Shown: positions 51,577 through 60,464, counted from the first letter of the stretch. The stretch: 64,000 nt of DNA from Taklimakanibacter deserti (GCA_003574785.1 QORU01000020.1:58051-122050); one strand, 5' to 3'. The notes: generated by a model from the letters alone, not told the origin. Numbers and translations are program-made.

Positions 51577-51714
51577 GATCAGATCTCCCTCACGACATGC
51601 CCTTGCGCGTCATGGACCGGCCGGGCCGAATCTAGACCCCAGGTAAGCATAGGACCAAGGGCCGGGCAATGCGGGCTTTGACGGAACTCTCTGCCATCCT
51701 ATCTTTTAGTAATC

Positions 51715-52074
51715 ATGAGCCGGCTGCAGCTGAAACGCGTCTATGACGCACCCGGCAGGAGCGATGGCGCGCGTGTCCTGGTCGACCGCCTGTGGCCGCG
51801 CGGCATCGCCAAGGACAAGGCCGCCATCGACCTGTGGCTCAAGGACATCGCGCCGAGCAGCGACCTGCGCAAAAAGTTCCACGGCCATCCGGAAGCCTGG
51901 GACGATTTCGTCAGCGCCTACAAGCGGGAGCTCACCGGCACCGCGGCGCAACTCGCCGCGGCCGAACTCGAGGCGCTGATGCGCAAGGGGACGGTCACGC
52001 TCCTCTATGCGGCGCGCGACGACACCCACAACAACGCCGTGGCGCTCAAGACCTGGCTCGAGAAGAGGAGTTGA
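51715..52074 (+). CDS. DUF488 family protein
   Basis: 119 residues. The family marks are RVYDAPGRSDGARVLVDRLWPRGIAKDKA and a WLKDIAPS segment with DLRKKFHGHP. Function of the family is unknown. It forms a two-gene unit with the VOC gene that starts nine bases after its stop. Confidence 0.85.
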   Translation: MSRLQLKRVYDAPGRSDGARVLVDRLWPRGIAKDKAAIDLWLKDIAPSSDLRKKFHGHPEAWDDFVSAYKRELTGTAAQLAAAELEALMRKGTVTLLYAARDDTHNNAVALKTWLEKRS

Positions 52075-52082
52075 GGAACATC

Positions 52083-52511
52083 ATGCTGCTGCACAGAGGC
52101 CGGCTCCTCGATCACGTCCACCTCAACGCCCGGGATCTCGAAGCGAGCAAGCGCTTCTACAAGGCCGTCATCGAGGCCTTGGGCAAGGACATCGCGGTGG
52201 TGGAAGGTCCGGGCTTCTTCTATGCCGATGAGCTCTGGGTCCAGGCCGTGACGGCGGGCAGCCAGGCGACAAGGGTCCATATCGCTTTCCAGGCCGAAGA
52301 TCATGACACGGTGCGCCGCTTCCATGAGGCGGGCGTCGCGGCCGGCGGGCGCGACAATGGCGCACCTGGCCCCCGCAATTACCACCCCGGCTATTTCGCG
52401 GCCTTCCTCCTCGATCCCGACGGCAACAATGTCGAGGCCGTCTATCACGGCGAAGGCAAACGCTCGGCCGCATCGGTCGAGATCCTCGCGACGCTGCCGG
52501 GTGAGGATTAG
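52083..52511 (+). CDS. VOC-family (glyoxalase/bleomycin resistance-like) protein
   Basis: 142 residues, one VOC domain of two beta-alpha-beta-beta-beta modules: LDHVHLNARDLEASKRFYKAVIEALG and the C-terminal PGYFAAFLLDPDGNNVEAVYHG. His in DHVHL and Glu in NNVEAV are likely metal ligands. Could be a small dioxygenase, isomerase or resistance protein. ATG 52083 is chosen because the domain begins there. Its 3' end overlaps the GNAT gene by four bases. Confidence 0.82.
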   Translation: MLLHRGRLLDHVHLNARDLEASKRFYKAVIEALGKDIAVVEGPGFFYADELWVQAVTAGSQATRVHIAFQAEDHDTVRRFHEAGVAAGGRDNGAPGPRNYHPGYFAAFLLDPDGNNVEAVYHGEGKRSAASVEILATLPGED

Positions 52512-53260
52512 ACATCAAGCCTGAGGCTCGTGCCGATGCGGCGCAGATTGAGGCGCTCGATGACGCGGCGCGAGGCCTTGTTGTCCTGGGCCGCCGAATA
52601 GAACAAGGCGCGCGAGGCGAGCGCCGGGTGGTTCGACCAGGCCGCCGTTGCCAGCGCGGCAAAGCCGCGGCCGCGGAATTTGGGCACGGTGGCGAGGCCG
52701 AGTTCGGCGCCCTCGCCCGAAAGCCGCGCGGCAAAGGCGATCGAGGCCACTTCGCCCTGGCAAAGGAGCATGCACCAGGGCGGCCAGAGATCGCCCACTT
52801 CGCGCATCTTCAGTACGACGAGGTTCTCCGGCATGCCGCCTTCGGCGATCGCCGCCTCGAAGCGCAGGGCTGCGGCGCTGCCGGATGAGACGAGCTCATC
52901 GTCGCCAGTGACCGGCAGGTTGCGCGGCAATTCATAGGTGACCTCGAGGTCGCGCCGGGGCACTGCGCCGTCGCGGGCGAGAAGCCGCTCATAGCGGCCG
53001 ATATGAAGCGGAAGCGTCGCCGGCACATGGAAAGGTGGCTCGCTGCGGCTGAGCGCCAGGAGCTCGGCGGCAACGGCGTCATCGACATCCTGGTGGACGC
53101 CCGCGACATTGCCTTGGGCCGAGCCTCCGAGCCAGAAGAGCGGGCCCGCCGACCGGTCGGGATCGTTCTCGCGCAGGATGCGTCCCGGCGCTCCCGGCAC
53201 GAAGAGGGTGCGGAAGTCGATCGCGACGAGAGCGAGGTCGGCTCGATCTGGTGGTTTCAC
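52508..53260 (-). CDS. GNAT-family N-acetyltransferase
   Basis: 250 residues. The C-terminal half has the acetyl-CoA loop LATVPKFRGRGFAALATAA (R/Q-x-x-G-x-G pattern) followed by FYSAAQDNKASRRVIERLNL. The N-terminal half is divergent and may be substrate-specific. It overlaps the GST stop by four bases, so it is in the same transcript, presumably under the TetR regulator. Confidence 0.8.
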   Translation of the reverse strand: MKPPDRADLALVAIDFRTLFVPGAPGRILRENDPDRSAGPLFWLGGSAQGNVAGVHQDVDDAVAAELLALSRSEPPFHVPATLPLHIGRYERLLARDGAVPRRDLEVTYELPRNLPVTGDDELVSSGSAAALRFEAAIAEGGMPENLVVLKMREVGDLWPPWCMLLCQGEVASIAFAARLSGEGAELGLATVPKFRGRGFAALATAAWSNHPALASRALFYSAAQDNKASRRVIERLNLRRIGTSLRLDV

Positions 53261-53901
53261 GTCGCTCCTTCGAGCCTGATGCCTTCCGCCTGAAGCGTCT
53301 TCAGCACCGAGGCGCGGCGGGCGAGCGCTCCGGCGAAGCGCGCATAATTGGCGTAAGTTCCGGGCATGTCGATACCGATGACATTGCCCCAGCGATAGAA
53401 GACGAGAAGGAAGGCATCGACGGCGGTGAAGCCGTCGCCCACCGCATGGGGCGCGGTGAGCTTCGCATCGATTGTCGCCAGATAGTCGGGGATGGTCTTG
53501 GGGCCCTTGGCGGTGATGCTGTCATGCACGCTCGCGTCGTCGGAAAAGCGCTGCGGCCGCCACAGGCAGCCAAAACCTTGCGCATGAACTGTGCCCGAGA
53601 GCCAGTTCATCCATTCATAGGCACGCGCCTGGTCGATGAGGCTCCGGCCCATGAGATGGCGCTCGGGGGCGAGCAGCGACAAAGCGGTGGCGATGGCGGG
53701 AAGCTCGGTGATCACCTCGCGATCGAGCGCCAGCACCGGCACGCGCCGCTTCGGATTGAGGCGGCCGAATTCCTCGGTCTGAAGCGCCCCCTCCCTGATC
53801 GGCACCCTGACGGGCTCGAAAGCAAGGCCGAGCTCGTTGAGGAGCACATGGGGTGCGAATGAGCAGGCGCCCGGCGAATACCACAATCTGATGGCGGGCA
53901 T
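53257..53901 (-). CDS. Glutathione S-transferase family protein
   Basis: 214 residues. The thioredoxin-like N-terminal domain opens RLWYSPGACSFAPHVLLNEL, with Ser/Cys in the catalytic region, then RVPVLALDREVITELPAIATAL. The C-terminal helical domain carries FTAVDAFLLVFYRWGNVIG. First gene of the GST-GNAT operon, divergent from a TetR gene with a clear operator in between. Confidence 0.88.
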   Translation of the reverse strand: MPAIRLWYSPGACSFAPHVLLNELGLAFEPVRVPIREGALQTEEFGRLNPKRRVPVLALDREVITELPAIATALSLLAPERHLMGRSLIDQARAYEWMNWLSGTVHAQGFGCLWRPQRFSDDASVHDSITAKGPKTIPDYLATIDAKLTAPHAVGDGFTAVDAFLLVFYRWGNVIGIDMPGTYANYARFAGALARRASVLKTLQAEGIRLEGAT

Positions 53902-53917
53902 GGTGATTCCTCTTTAC

Positions 53918-53937
53918 TAGGTAGACCAGTCTACCTA
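53918..53937. promoter_or_regulatory. TetR operator, 9-bp palindrome
   Basis: TAGGTAGAC-CA-GTCTACCTA: perfect 9-base arms with a 2-base spacer in the 46-base gap between the divergent GST and TetR genes. The TAGAC...GTCTA core is usual for TetR repressors of electrophile-responsive genes. Both transcripts should be repressed by the TetR protein, whose ligand is probably a reactive compound handled by the GST. Confidence 0.75.
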
Positions 53938-53956
53938 CAGTCTGGGCGTGACGTCA

Positions 53957-54535
53957 ATGAAGCGAAAAACGGCGGGAGACGAGGAAAAGCAAGGGCGGGC
54001 CAGGCTCATGGAGGCGGCTTGCCGGCTGTTCACCAGGCGCGGCACCGCCAATGTCGGCATCAACGAAGTGACGGCGGAGGCGGGCGTCGCCCGCATGACG
54101 CTCTACAACAACTTTCCCTCCAAGGAGAAACTCACCCAAGCCGTCTATGAGGAGATGGCAAAAGCGACGCTTGCCCGGGTCGATGCCGTCCTCGCCGGCG
54201 AAAAGGGCGAGAAGGCCCGCATCGCTGCCCTCTTCGATCATTTCGGCCGCAATGCGAACAAGCCCTCGTTCCGCGGCTGCTCCTTCATCCATGCGAGCCT
54301 GCAGGAGGCCGATCCGCACGGCGCCCTGCACGGGGTCGTCCAGGCCTATAAGAAGGCCTTGCGCGAGCGCGTTCTCGGAGCGCTCGACGCCAGGCGGCGC
54401 AGGCCAAAGCTCCTCGCCGACCAGATCGTCATCCTCCTCGACGGTGCCGTCACCGAGGCCTATATCCAAGGTGTGCCCGATGCGACGACGGCGGCGAAAA
54501 GCGCCGCCTTGACGCTGCTCGCGCATACTGCTTGA
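53957..54535 (+). CDS. TetR/AcrR-family transcriptional repressor
   Basis: 192 residues. The N-terminal HTH is [44 protein letters not shown]; the C-terminal ligand domain is helical. ATG 53957 is chosen; GTG 53948 is in frame. The queF gene starts eight bases after the stop. Confidence 0.9.
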   Translation: MKRKTAGDEEKQGRARLMEAACRLFTRRGTANVGINEVTAEAGVARMTLYNNFPSKEKLTQAVYEEMAKATLARVDAVLAGEKGEKARIAALFDHFGRNANKPSFRGCSFIHASLQEADPHGALHGVVQAYKKALRERVLGALDARRRRPKLLADQIVILLDGAVTEAYIQGVPDATTAAKSAALTLLAHTA

Positions 54536-54542
54536 GAAAGCC

Positions 54543-54998
54543 ATGACCGACCTTGACCACACCTTGCTGGGGAAACCCGCCGGCATTCCCGCTTCGCCGG
54601 AAGAAGCCGTGCTCGACACGGTTCCCAATCCGCAGGCCGGAACGCTCTATCTGGCGCGCTTCACCTGCCCCGAATTCACCTCGCTCTGTCCGGTGACCGG
54701 GCAGCCCGATTTCGGCCATCTGGTGATCGACTATGCGCCCGACCGGTTGCTGGTGGAGTCGAAATCGCTAAAACTCTTCCTGCACAGTTTTCGCAACCAC
54801 GGCGCCTTCCATGAGGACTGCACGGTCTATGTCGCCAAGCGTTTCTGCGACGCGGCCAAGCCCACATGGCTGCGCATCGGCGGCTATTGGTATCCACGCG
54901 GCGGCATTCCCATAGACGTCTTCTGGCAGACAGGCGAGCCGCCGCAAGGCCTGTGGATTCCGGAACAAGGTGTCGCAAGCTATCGCGGCCGGGGCTAG
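54543..54998 (+). CDS. queF: NADPH-dependent 7-cyano-7-deazaguanine reductase
   Basis: 151 residues, the short (unimodular) QueF form. It reduces preQ0 to preQ1 in queuosine synthesis. The active site is visible: nucleophile Cys49 in [14 protein letters not shown], acid Asp56, and the family motif [20 protein letters not shown]. The ribosome site is weak because the gene follows the TetR stop by only eight bases. The VUT transporter follows at once, which supports queuosine metabolism. Confidence 0.93.
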   Translation: MTDLDHTLLGKPAGIPASPEEAVLDTVPNPQAGTLYLARFTCPEFTSLCPVTGQPDFGHLVIDYAPDRLLVESKSLKLFLHSFRNHGAFHEDCTVYVAKRFCDAAKPTWLRIGGYWYPRGGIPIDVFWQTGEPPQGLWIPEQGVASYRGRG

Positions 54999-55007
54999 GA
55001 CAAGGTC

Positions 55008-55577
55008 ATGAACGACGCGATCGAAACACTGCGCCGGCGCGAAGGTCTGATCTTCCTCGCGGGGTTCGCCCTGTGCATCCCGGCCGCCAACTGGCTCATC
55101 CTCCATGTCGGCACGACCTGCGTGCCGCAAGGGCCTTGCCTCATCCCGGTGGCGCCGAATGTGATGGCGCCGAGCGGCGTCGTGATGGTGGGCCTCGCCC
55201 TCGTGCTCCGCGATCTCGTGCAGCGTCGCCTCGGCATCAAGATCGCGATCCTCGGCATCCTGTTCGGCGCCCTGCTCTCCGCCCTCTTCGCACCCAAGGC
55301 GCTGGTCCTGGCTTCGGCCGCAGCCTTCCTCATCTCGGAGACCGCCGATCTCCTCGTCTATACGCCGCTGCAGAAACGCGGCCTGATGCGCGCCGTCGCC
55401 GCCAGCAGCATGGTCGGATTGGTGATCGACAGCATCGTCTTCCTCACCCTCGCTTTCGGCAGCCTCGCCTTCCTGGAAGGCCAGGTGATCGGCAAGGCCT
55501 GGATGGTCCTCCTCGCCCTTCCCGCCATCGCTTGGCTCAGGCGGCGTGACGAACGTATCGGCCTGACACCCGCGTGA
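55008..55577 (+). CDS. VUT-family transporter (queuosine precursor type)
   Basis: 189 residues with about six hydrophobic segments. PNVMAPSGVVMVGLALVLRDLVQRRLG and SETADLLVYTPLQKRGLMRAVAASSMVGLVIDS are typical of the YhhQ/VUT family, which takes up preQ0, preQ1 or queuine. It starts nine bases after queF. Together with queF this suggests salvage of the base. Its end overlaps the phoD start (GTGA). Confidence 0.85.
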   Translation: MNDAIETLRRREGLIFLAGFALCIPAANWLILHVGTTCVPQGPCLIPVAPNVMAPSGVVMVGLALVLRDLVQRRLGIKIAILGILFGALLSALFAPKALVLASAAAFLISETADLLVYTPLQKRGLMRAVAASSMVGLVIDSIVFLTLAFGSLAFLEGQVIGKAWMVLLALPAIAWLRRRDERIGLTPA

Positions 55578-57112
55578 GCATCACCCGCCGCCGGCTCCTC
55601 GCCTCATCCGCCGCCATGCTGGCGATGCCGGCCTTGAGCCGCGCGGCGTCGCGGCCCGTCATCAGCCATGGCGTCCAGTCGGGCGATGTCGAACAGACAT
55701 CGGGCATCGTCTGGGCGCGGAGCGACCGGCCGGCACGGCTCCATATCGAGATCGCGACGACCGAGAGTTTCGCCGATGCCCGCAAGCTCAAGCCTGTCAC
55801 AGCATTGCCCGGCAATGATCTGGCGGCGAAGCGGCTCGTCACCGGCCTCCCTCCCGATCAGACCATCTTCTATCGCCTGCGCTTCGGCGATCTCAGCGAC
55901 GTCAACGGCATGAGCGAGCCCGTCATCGGGCGCTTCCGGACCGCGCCGGCGACAAAGCGGGGCGTGCGTTTCGTCTGGTCGGCCGACACGGCGGGCCAGG
56001 GTTTTGGCATCAACCCGGATGACGGCGGCATGAAGACCTACGCCACGATGGCGGCGCATGATCCCGATTTCTTCCTGCATTCGGGCGACACGATCTATGC
56101 CGACGGTCCGATCAGGCCGCAGCTCAAGACCGCCAACGGATTGTGGAAGAACATCGTCGCCGACGGCGTCGACAAGGTGGCCGAGACGCTCGCCGAGTTC
56201 CGCGGCCGCTTCAAATACAATCTGCTCGACGACAATCTCCGTGCCTTCAACGCGAATGTTCCCACCTTCTGCCAGTGGGACGATCACGAGGTCCTCGACA
56301 ACTGGTCCTGGGGCAAGGATCTTACCGCCGATGACCGCTATACGGAGAAGTCGATCGAATTCCTGAGCGAGAGAGCGTCCCGCGCCTTTCACGAGATGAT
56401 GCCGATCCGGCATCTGCCGGGCGATCCGTTGCGCGTCTATCGCCAGATCGCCTATGGCCCCTTGCTCGATGTCTTCTTCCTCGATCTCAGGCGCTATCGC
56501 GGCGCCAATGGGGCGTCGCTGGAAACGGCGATGACGCCGCAATCGCGCATCCTGGGCGCACGCCAGCTCGGCTGGCTCCGCCAGGCGCTTGCCGCTTCCA
56601 AGGCGACATGGAAAGTGATCGCGTCCGACATGCCGTTGGGCCTCATCGTGTGGGACGACTGGAAGACGAAGACCGGTGTCGAGGCCATCGCCAATGGCGA
56701 TCAAGGCGGGCCCTCGGGGCGTGAGCTCGAATTCGCCGAGCTTCTGCGCTTCATCAAACAGTCTGAGATCGGCAATGTCGTGTGGCTCACCGGGGACGTG
56801 CACTATACCGCAGCCCATCTCTATTCGCCGGACAAGGCGCAGTTTCAGGATTTCGAGCCCTTCTGGGAATTCGTCTCGGGCCCCCTCAATGCCGGCACCT
56901 TCGGCCCCAACGCGCTCGACATGACCTTCGGCCCCGAAGTGAAGTTCATGAAGGCACCGACGGCAGCGCAGGGACAGAACCTGCCGCCGTCCCTGGGGCT
57001 CCAGTTCTTCGGCATCGTCGATATCGACAACAAGAGCCGGCAGATGACGGTGAGGCTCATGGACCGCGGCAATCAGGAGCTCTACCGGGTGACGCTCGAC
57101 CCGAAAGGGTGA
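55574..57112 (+). CDS. phoD: Alkaline phosphatase D family (PhoD-like) phosphodiesterase
   Basis: 512 residues. A GTG start (overlap with the upstream stop) precedes a twin-Arg signal: ITRRRLLASSAAMLAMPALSRAA. The PhoD domain has VWSADTAGQG, the metal-ligand block FFLHSGDTIYADGP, FCQWDDHEVLDNWSWG, and WLTGDVHYTAAHLY. It is exported by Tat and cleaves phosphate esters in the periplasm. No Pho box was found; it is translationally tied to queF-VUT, which is not an obvious functional pair. Confidence 0.87.
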   Translation: MSITRRRLLASSAAMLAMPALSRAASRPVISHGVQSGDVEQTSGIVWARSDRPARLHIEIATTESFADARKLKPVTALPGNDLAAKRLVTGLPPDQTIFYRLRFGDLSDVNGMSEPVIGRFRTAPATKRGVRFVWSADTAGQGFGINPDDGGMKTYATMAAHDPDFFLHSGDTIYADGPIRPQLKTANGLWKNIVADGVDKVAETLAEFRGRFKYNLLDDNLRAFNANVPTFCQWDDHEVLDNWSWGKDLTADDRYTEKSIEFLSERASRAFHEMMPIRHLPGDPLRVYRQIAYGPLLDVFFLDLRRYRGANGASLETAMTPQSRILGARQLGWLRQALAASKATWKVIASDMPLGLIVWDDWKTKTGVEAIANGDQGGPSGRELEFAELLRFIKQSEIGNVVWLTGDVHYTAAHLYSPDKAQFQDFEPFWEFVSGPLNAGTFGPNALDMTFGPEVKFMKAPTAAQGQNLPPSLGLQFFGIVDIDNKSRQMTVRLMDRGNQELYRVTLDPKG

Positions 57113-57175
57113 GCTAGCAACTGGTAATCAGACGGCCCAGCGCGTAACGTTGCGCGCGACATACGGGAGGCATCC

Positions 57176-57670
57176 ATGTCGCTCTTCACCATCCTCGAGA
57201 TCCTCGCCATCATCGGGGCGGGGCTCACCGCCGGCATCTTCTTCGCTTTCTCGACCTTCGTCATGGCGGCGCTGGCGCGAATTCCGCCCGACCAGGGGAT
57301 CGCGGCGATGAACTCGATCAATATCACGGTGATCAATCCGTGGTTCTTCACGGTGTTCTTCGGCACGCCCATCGTCTGCGCCATCCTCGCCGTCATGGCG
57401 CTGTTCAGATGGAGCGAGCCCGGCGCGGCACTCATCCTCGCAGGCTGCCTCATCTATATCGCAGGCTCGCTCGTCGTGACGATGGTGTTCAATGTGCCGC
57501 TCAACAATGCGCTCGCCGCCGTCACCTCGGCGAGCGGCGAGGGCGGCGCCTTGTGGACGCGCTATCTGCGCGACTGGACTTTCTGGAACACCGTGCGCAC
57601 TGTGCTGCCGCTTCTGGCCATGCTTCTGTTCATCATCGCGATGAGCCTGCACGCCAGAGCAACCGCATAG
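57176..57670 (+). CDS. DUF1772 (anthrone-oxygenase-like) membrane protein
   Basis: 164 residues with four hydrophobic helices. Family marks: the GAGLTAGIFFAFSTFVMAALARI start, NWxxPWFF-like ITVINPWFFTVFFG, NVPLNNALA, and a Trp-rich TRYLRDWTFWN end. The family includes oxygenases acting on aromatic anthrones and many unknowns. Monocistronic. Confidence 0.85.
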   Translation: MSLFTILEILAIIGAGLTAGIFFAFSTFVMAALARIPPDQGIAAMNSINITVINPWFFTVFFGTPIVCAILAVMALFRWSEPGAALILAGCLIYIAGSLVVTMVFNVPLNNALAAVTSASGEGGALWTRYLRDWTFWNTVRTVLPLLAMLLFIIAMSLHARATA

Positions 57671-57673
57671 ATC

Positions 57674-58615
57674 TCACCGCGGCAATATCCCGTCCAGCAT
57701 CGCGATCAGACGCCGGAAGGCCGCCGCCTCGTCGGGCGCGTGATCGGGATTGACCTCGGCAATGGTCAGCGTCCGCCAGTTGGGCGCGCTCACGAGGACC
57801 GCCAGCGCCGCCTCGAGCTCCGCCAATGTCAGGCCGGGCTGGCGGCGCACATTCTCGGCGATCGGGAAGTCCGTATAGGCCAGCACATCGACATCGAGAT
57901 GAACGAGGAGACGCTCGAAGCCTTGGCCCCAGTCCAGGGCGCGCCGCGCCGCCGCTGCGGGATCAGCCTTGACGGCAGCAAGGCTGATCACGGCGAGGCC
58001 CCGCTCTTTGATGATGCGGGCTTCGACCGGGGTGATCGCATCGGCGGTGAAGAACAGGACAGCTTCCGGCGCCAGCAGCGGTCGGCGCGGCCCAAGGCCC
58101 GCAAGCTCAGATGCTGAACCCGGTAAGTCGAGGAGATGGGCGACGCCGGTCCAGTCCAAGGCACCATCGCTCGTCTCGGGTATGTTGAGATCGACATCGA
58201 GATCGACATAGACGAGGCCGACCGAGGGCTCGCTCTCTTTGCGCATCGGCTCATCCGAAAACCGCGTACACTTTTCGGGCCGATGCGCCACGGCGCCCGC
58301 CACGGTGCCGAGCTCGATGGTGCAGTCGCCGCCGAGCACCAGCACCGTCTCGCCCGCCTCCAGGCTTTTCGCGACCGATGCGGCAATGTCCGTGGCGACG
58401 CGCCGCACGGCATCGCGGTTCATCGCCTTGGGGTCATCAGGATCCGGCCGCCAGCGGAAGCCCGCGACATCGCCGCGATCGATCACATGCCGGCCGCTGC
58501 TCCGCAGGGCCTCGACAAGGCCATGGCGACGGAAGGCGTGTGGTGCTGACTCTTGCCCCGGCGCATAGGCGCCGGCGCTCGAGGGGGCGCCCAGGATGCA
58601 GAGCGGACGGCTCAC
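57674..58615 (-). CDS. Arginase/ureohydrolase-superfamily protein with altered metal ligands
   Basis: 313 residues of the arginase fold. The usual GGDHS reads GGDCTIE (His replaced by Cys98), and the usual DAHxDxN reads Asp138-Leu-Asp140-Val-Asp142-Leu-Asn144, so the second His is Asp. The third pair is kept (HLDVDVL, Asp241 and Asp243), as is a late Glu (AEVNP). The binuclear manganese site is thus unlike that of true arginase. Substrate uncertain, perhaps a non-standard guanidino or formimino compound, or a different metal. Confidence 0.82.
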   Translation of the reverse strand: MSRPLCILGAPSSAGAYAPGQESAPHAFRRHGLVEALRSSGRHVIDRGDVAGFRWRPDPDDPKAMNRDAVRRVATDIAASVAKSLEAGETVLVLGGDCTIELGTVAGAVAHRPEKCTRFSDEPMRKESEPSVGLVYVDLDVDLNIPETSDGALDWTGVAHLLDLPGSASELAGLGPRRPLLAPEAVLFFTADAITPVEARIIKERGLAVISLAAVKADPAAAARRALDWGQGFERLLVHLDVDVLAYTDFPIAENVRRQPGLTLAELEAALAVLVSAPNWRTLTIAEVNPDHAPDEAAAFRRLIAMLDGILPR

Positions 58616-58627
58616 CCTCTACCGGGA

Positions 58628-58849
58628 TCAGGCGCGCGAGATGCGATAAGGCGCGGAACGGCGCTGGGGCCGCACAGGGGCGGGACGCAACTGCGGGCGG
58701 CGGCGCGGCGCATAGCCGTCCTCGAGGCGATCGATGACCCACTGCGCCCCATGGAAGGACAGGACATAGATGATCAATATCCAGCCGAAGCCCACAAGGG
58801 CGGCGAGGACGATCAGAGAAAACAAAGCCTTATGCGCTGTCAGAGTCAT
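58628..58849 (-). CDS. Small membrane protein, 73 residues
   Basis: A single transmembrane helix (ALFSLIVLAALVGFGWILIIYVLSF, about 8-32) precedes a strongly basic, Arg/Pro-rich tail. Divergent from the MarR gene, with a 14-bp hairpin in between. No family known. Confidence 0.6.
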   Translation of the reverse strand: MTLTAHKALFSLIVLAALVGFGWILIIYVLSFHGAQWVIDRLEDGYAPRRRPQLRPAPVRPQRRSAPYRISRA

Positions 58850-58898
58850 AGACCCCTCCCGCCTTCGAAACTTGCGAAGTCCAGATTTTCAAGCCGTC

Positions 58899-58937
58899 GG
58901 CCCGCCCGGGAAATCCACGGAGCTTCCCGGGCGGGCC
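58899..58937. terminator. 14-bp GC-rich hairpin in the divergent spacer
   Basis: Arms GGCCCGCCCGGGAA (58899-58912) and TTCCCGGGCGGGCC (58924-58937), loop 11 bases. It lies upstream of both divergent genes, so it is unlikely to be a simple terminator; it may be an operator or a structured leader. Confidence 0.45.
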
Positions 58938-59036
58938 GGGGCTTCAGCCGGCTTTCCAGCCTGGCGAAGCACGTGGCGAAAACGCCTGCCCATGAGAAAG
59001 GTTCCGGGGTCTTCCGCCAAGTTACTCTTGATTAAT

Positions 59037-59049
59037 ATAGGGGTCCTAT
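59037..59049 (+). promoter_or_regulatory. Candidate MarR operator
   Basis: ATAGG-GGT-CCTAT, a perfect 5-base dyad in an AT-rich patch (attaatataggggtcctatgtatt) immediately before the MarR ATG 59062. Its position is where a MarR protein would block its own promoter. The arms are short, so this is tentative. Confidence 0.4.
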
Positions 59050-59061
59050 GTATTTTGCGGC

Positions 59062-59745
59062 ATGGTCAAATTCCCTTTATCACCGCTTCCCGAAAGGCTG
59101 CATGACGGCCTCGAACGCCTGGCGAGCCTGCACCGTCTTGAAGAGCGCCAGGCTTCAGGACCCCACGGGCTCAATCCTACCCAGCTCGCCATTCTCCGTC
59201 TGCTCCAGCGCCGCAAGACGGGCTTCAGGGTCAAGACCATCGCGCGCGAGCTGGGCCTCACCCAGCCGACCATCACCGACTCGCTCCTCGCCCTCGAGCG
59301 CAAGACTCTCATCGCACGGCTGAGCGATCCCCAGGACGGGCGGGCGCTTCTCATTCATCCGACCGAGGCCGGACGCGCGGCGCTGGCGACGGTGCAGGGC
59401 CAGATGTCCTTCATGCAGACAGCACTTGCGGGCTTGAGCCGCAAGGAGCAGGCGGCCCTGCTCCACATCATGATCAAGATGATCCGCGCGTTGCTGCAGG
59501 ATCAGGCCATGCCGGTGCAGCGCATGTGCGTCACCTGCCGGCATTTCCGCCCTGAGGCGGCGCCCGGAACGGCGAAACCCCATTTTTGCGAATTCGTGAG
59601 AGCGCATTTCGGCTCCGCCGACATGCAGGTCGATTGCGGCGATCACGATGCGGCATCTCCCGACCACCAGGCTGCCACCTGGCGGAAATTCATCGGCGAG
59701 ATGCCGGGCTCCGGGCAAAACCATCATGAGGAGACGATCGAATGA
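59062..59745 (+). CDS. MarR-family regulator with Cys-rich C-terminal extension
   Basis: 227 residues, about 70 longer than usual. The MarR winged helix covers residues about 35-110 (LNPTQLAILRLLQRR, FRVKTIARELGLTQPTITDSLLALE, LSDPQDGRALLIHPT). An extension holds Cys156-x2-Cys159, then Cys176 and Cys192 (CVTCRHFRP, HFCEFVR, VDCGDH), plus His residues. This looks like a zinc, iron or thiol-redox site. Its end overlaps the start of the secreted gene by four bases (ATGA), so it probably controls that operon. Confidence 0.85.
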   Translation: MVKFPLSPLPERLHDGLERLASLHRLEERQASGPHGLNPTQLAILRLLQRRKTGFRVKTIARELGLTQPTITDSLLALERKTLIARLSDPQDGRALLIHPTEAGRAALATVQGQMSFMQTALAGLSRKEQAALLHIMIKMIRALLQDQAMPVQRMCVTCRHFRPEAAPGTAKPHFCEFVRAHFGSADMQVDCGDHDAASPDHQAATWRKFIGEMPGSGQNHHEETIE

Positions 59746-60464
59746 GATTACCTGCTTTGTGCGCCGTCCTGCTGCTGAGCGCAGCCTTTTCCGCCGTTTC
59801 ATCCGCGCATGACATCACCGCCAAGAGCGACGGCAAGGTAGAGCCTGCCTTCGACATCACCAAGGCCCAGGCTGTGACCGACGGCCGCCTCGCCGAATTC
59901 GCCATGGAAGTCTCGGGCGAGGCCGGCAGCGTCAAGCCCAAAGCGACCGGCCAGCTCAAGGGCGCCAAGGTCGAAGCCTATGTCTGGCCGACCAAGATCG
60001 ACCCAGCCGTAGTCGGCTTCGCGCAAGGCTCCGGCATCCTGGCGCTCGCCATCACCGCCCATCCCGATTTCGACGACACGCCGCTCTATGACGAGAACAA
60101 TGACGGCGATCCCGCCAATGACGGGGCGAACTGGCATTCGCATTGGGTGGTGTTGGGCGAGGACAAGGCCTGCGGCGCCGGTCTCAAGGTGCGCGACGTT
60201 TCGCCAGGCAGCGATGTGCTGCCCGCGACCGGGCCCGGACTGCCGATCGCTCTCGACAGTCCGGGCATGTCGCCGCTCATCAAGGGCTCAGGCGTCAGGA
60301 TCACGATGCCGCTCAAGGGCCAGCAAGATGCCGCCTTCGATGCCGTCACCGCCGAATTGCAGGTCAATGCTGAAGGCAAGGCGCCGCTGCTCTGCGTCAC
60401 CGGCGTGCACAAGATCGCCTCGGGCAAGCTCACTTTCCCGGGAACGATCACGCTCAAGAAGTGA
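59742..60464 (+). CDS. Secreted protein coupled to the MarR regulator
   Basis: 240 residues. A Sec signal peptide (LPALCAVLLLSAAFSAVSSA) precedes a beta-rich domain. DENNDGDPANDG is an EF-hand-like loop (D-x-N-x-D-G-D) and WHSHWVVL follows, so a metal-binding role is possible. There is a conserved-looking Cys pair (KACGAGLKV and LLCVTGVH). Same transcript as the MarR gene. It converges with the zinc-ribbon cyclase, the two stops overlapping by 11 bases. Confidence 0.75.
   Translation: MRLPALCAVLLLSAAFSAVSSAHDITAKSDGKVEPAFDITKAQAVTDGRLAEFAMEVSGEAGSVKPKATGQLKGAKVEAYVWPTKIDPAVVGFAQGSGILALAITAHPDFDDTPLYDENNDGDPANDGANWHSHWVVLGEDKACGAGLKVRDVSPGSDVLPATGPGLPIALDSPGMSPLIKGSGVRITMPLKGQQDAAFDAVTAELQVNAEGKAPLLCVTGVHKIASGKLTFPGTITLKK

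Noticed and set aside
54536..54542. preQ1 riboswitch upstream of queF
   Set aside because: Only seven bases separate the TetR stop from the queF start, so there is no room for an aptamer.
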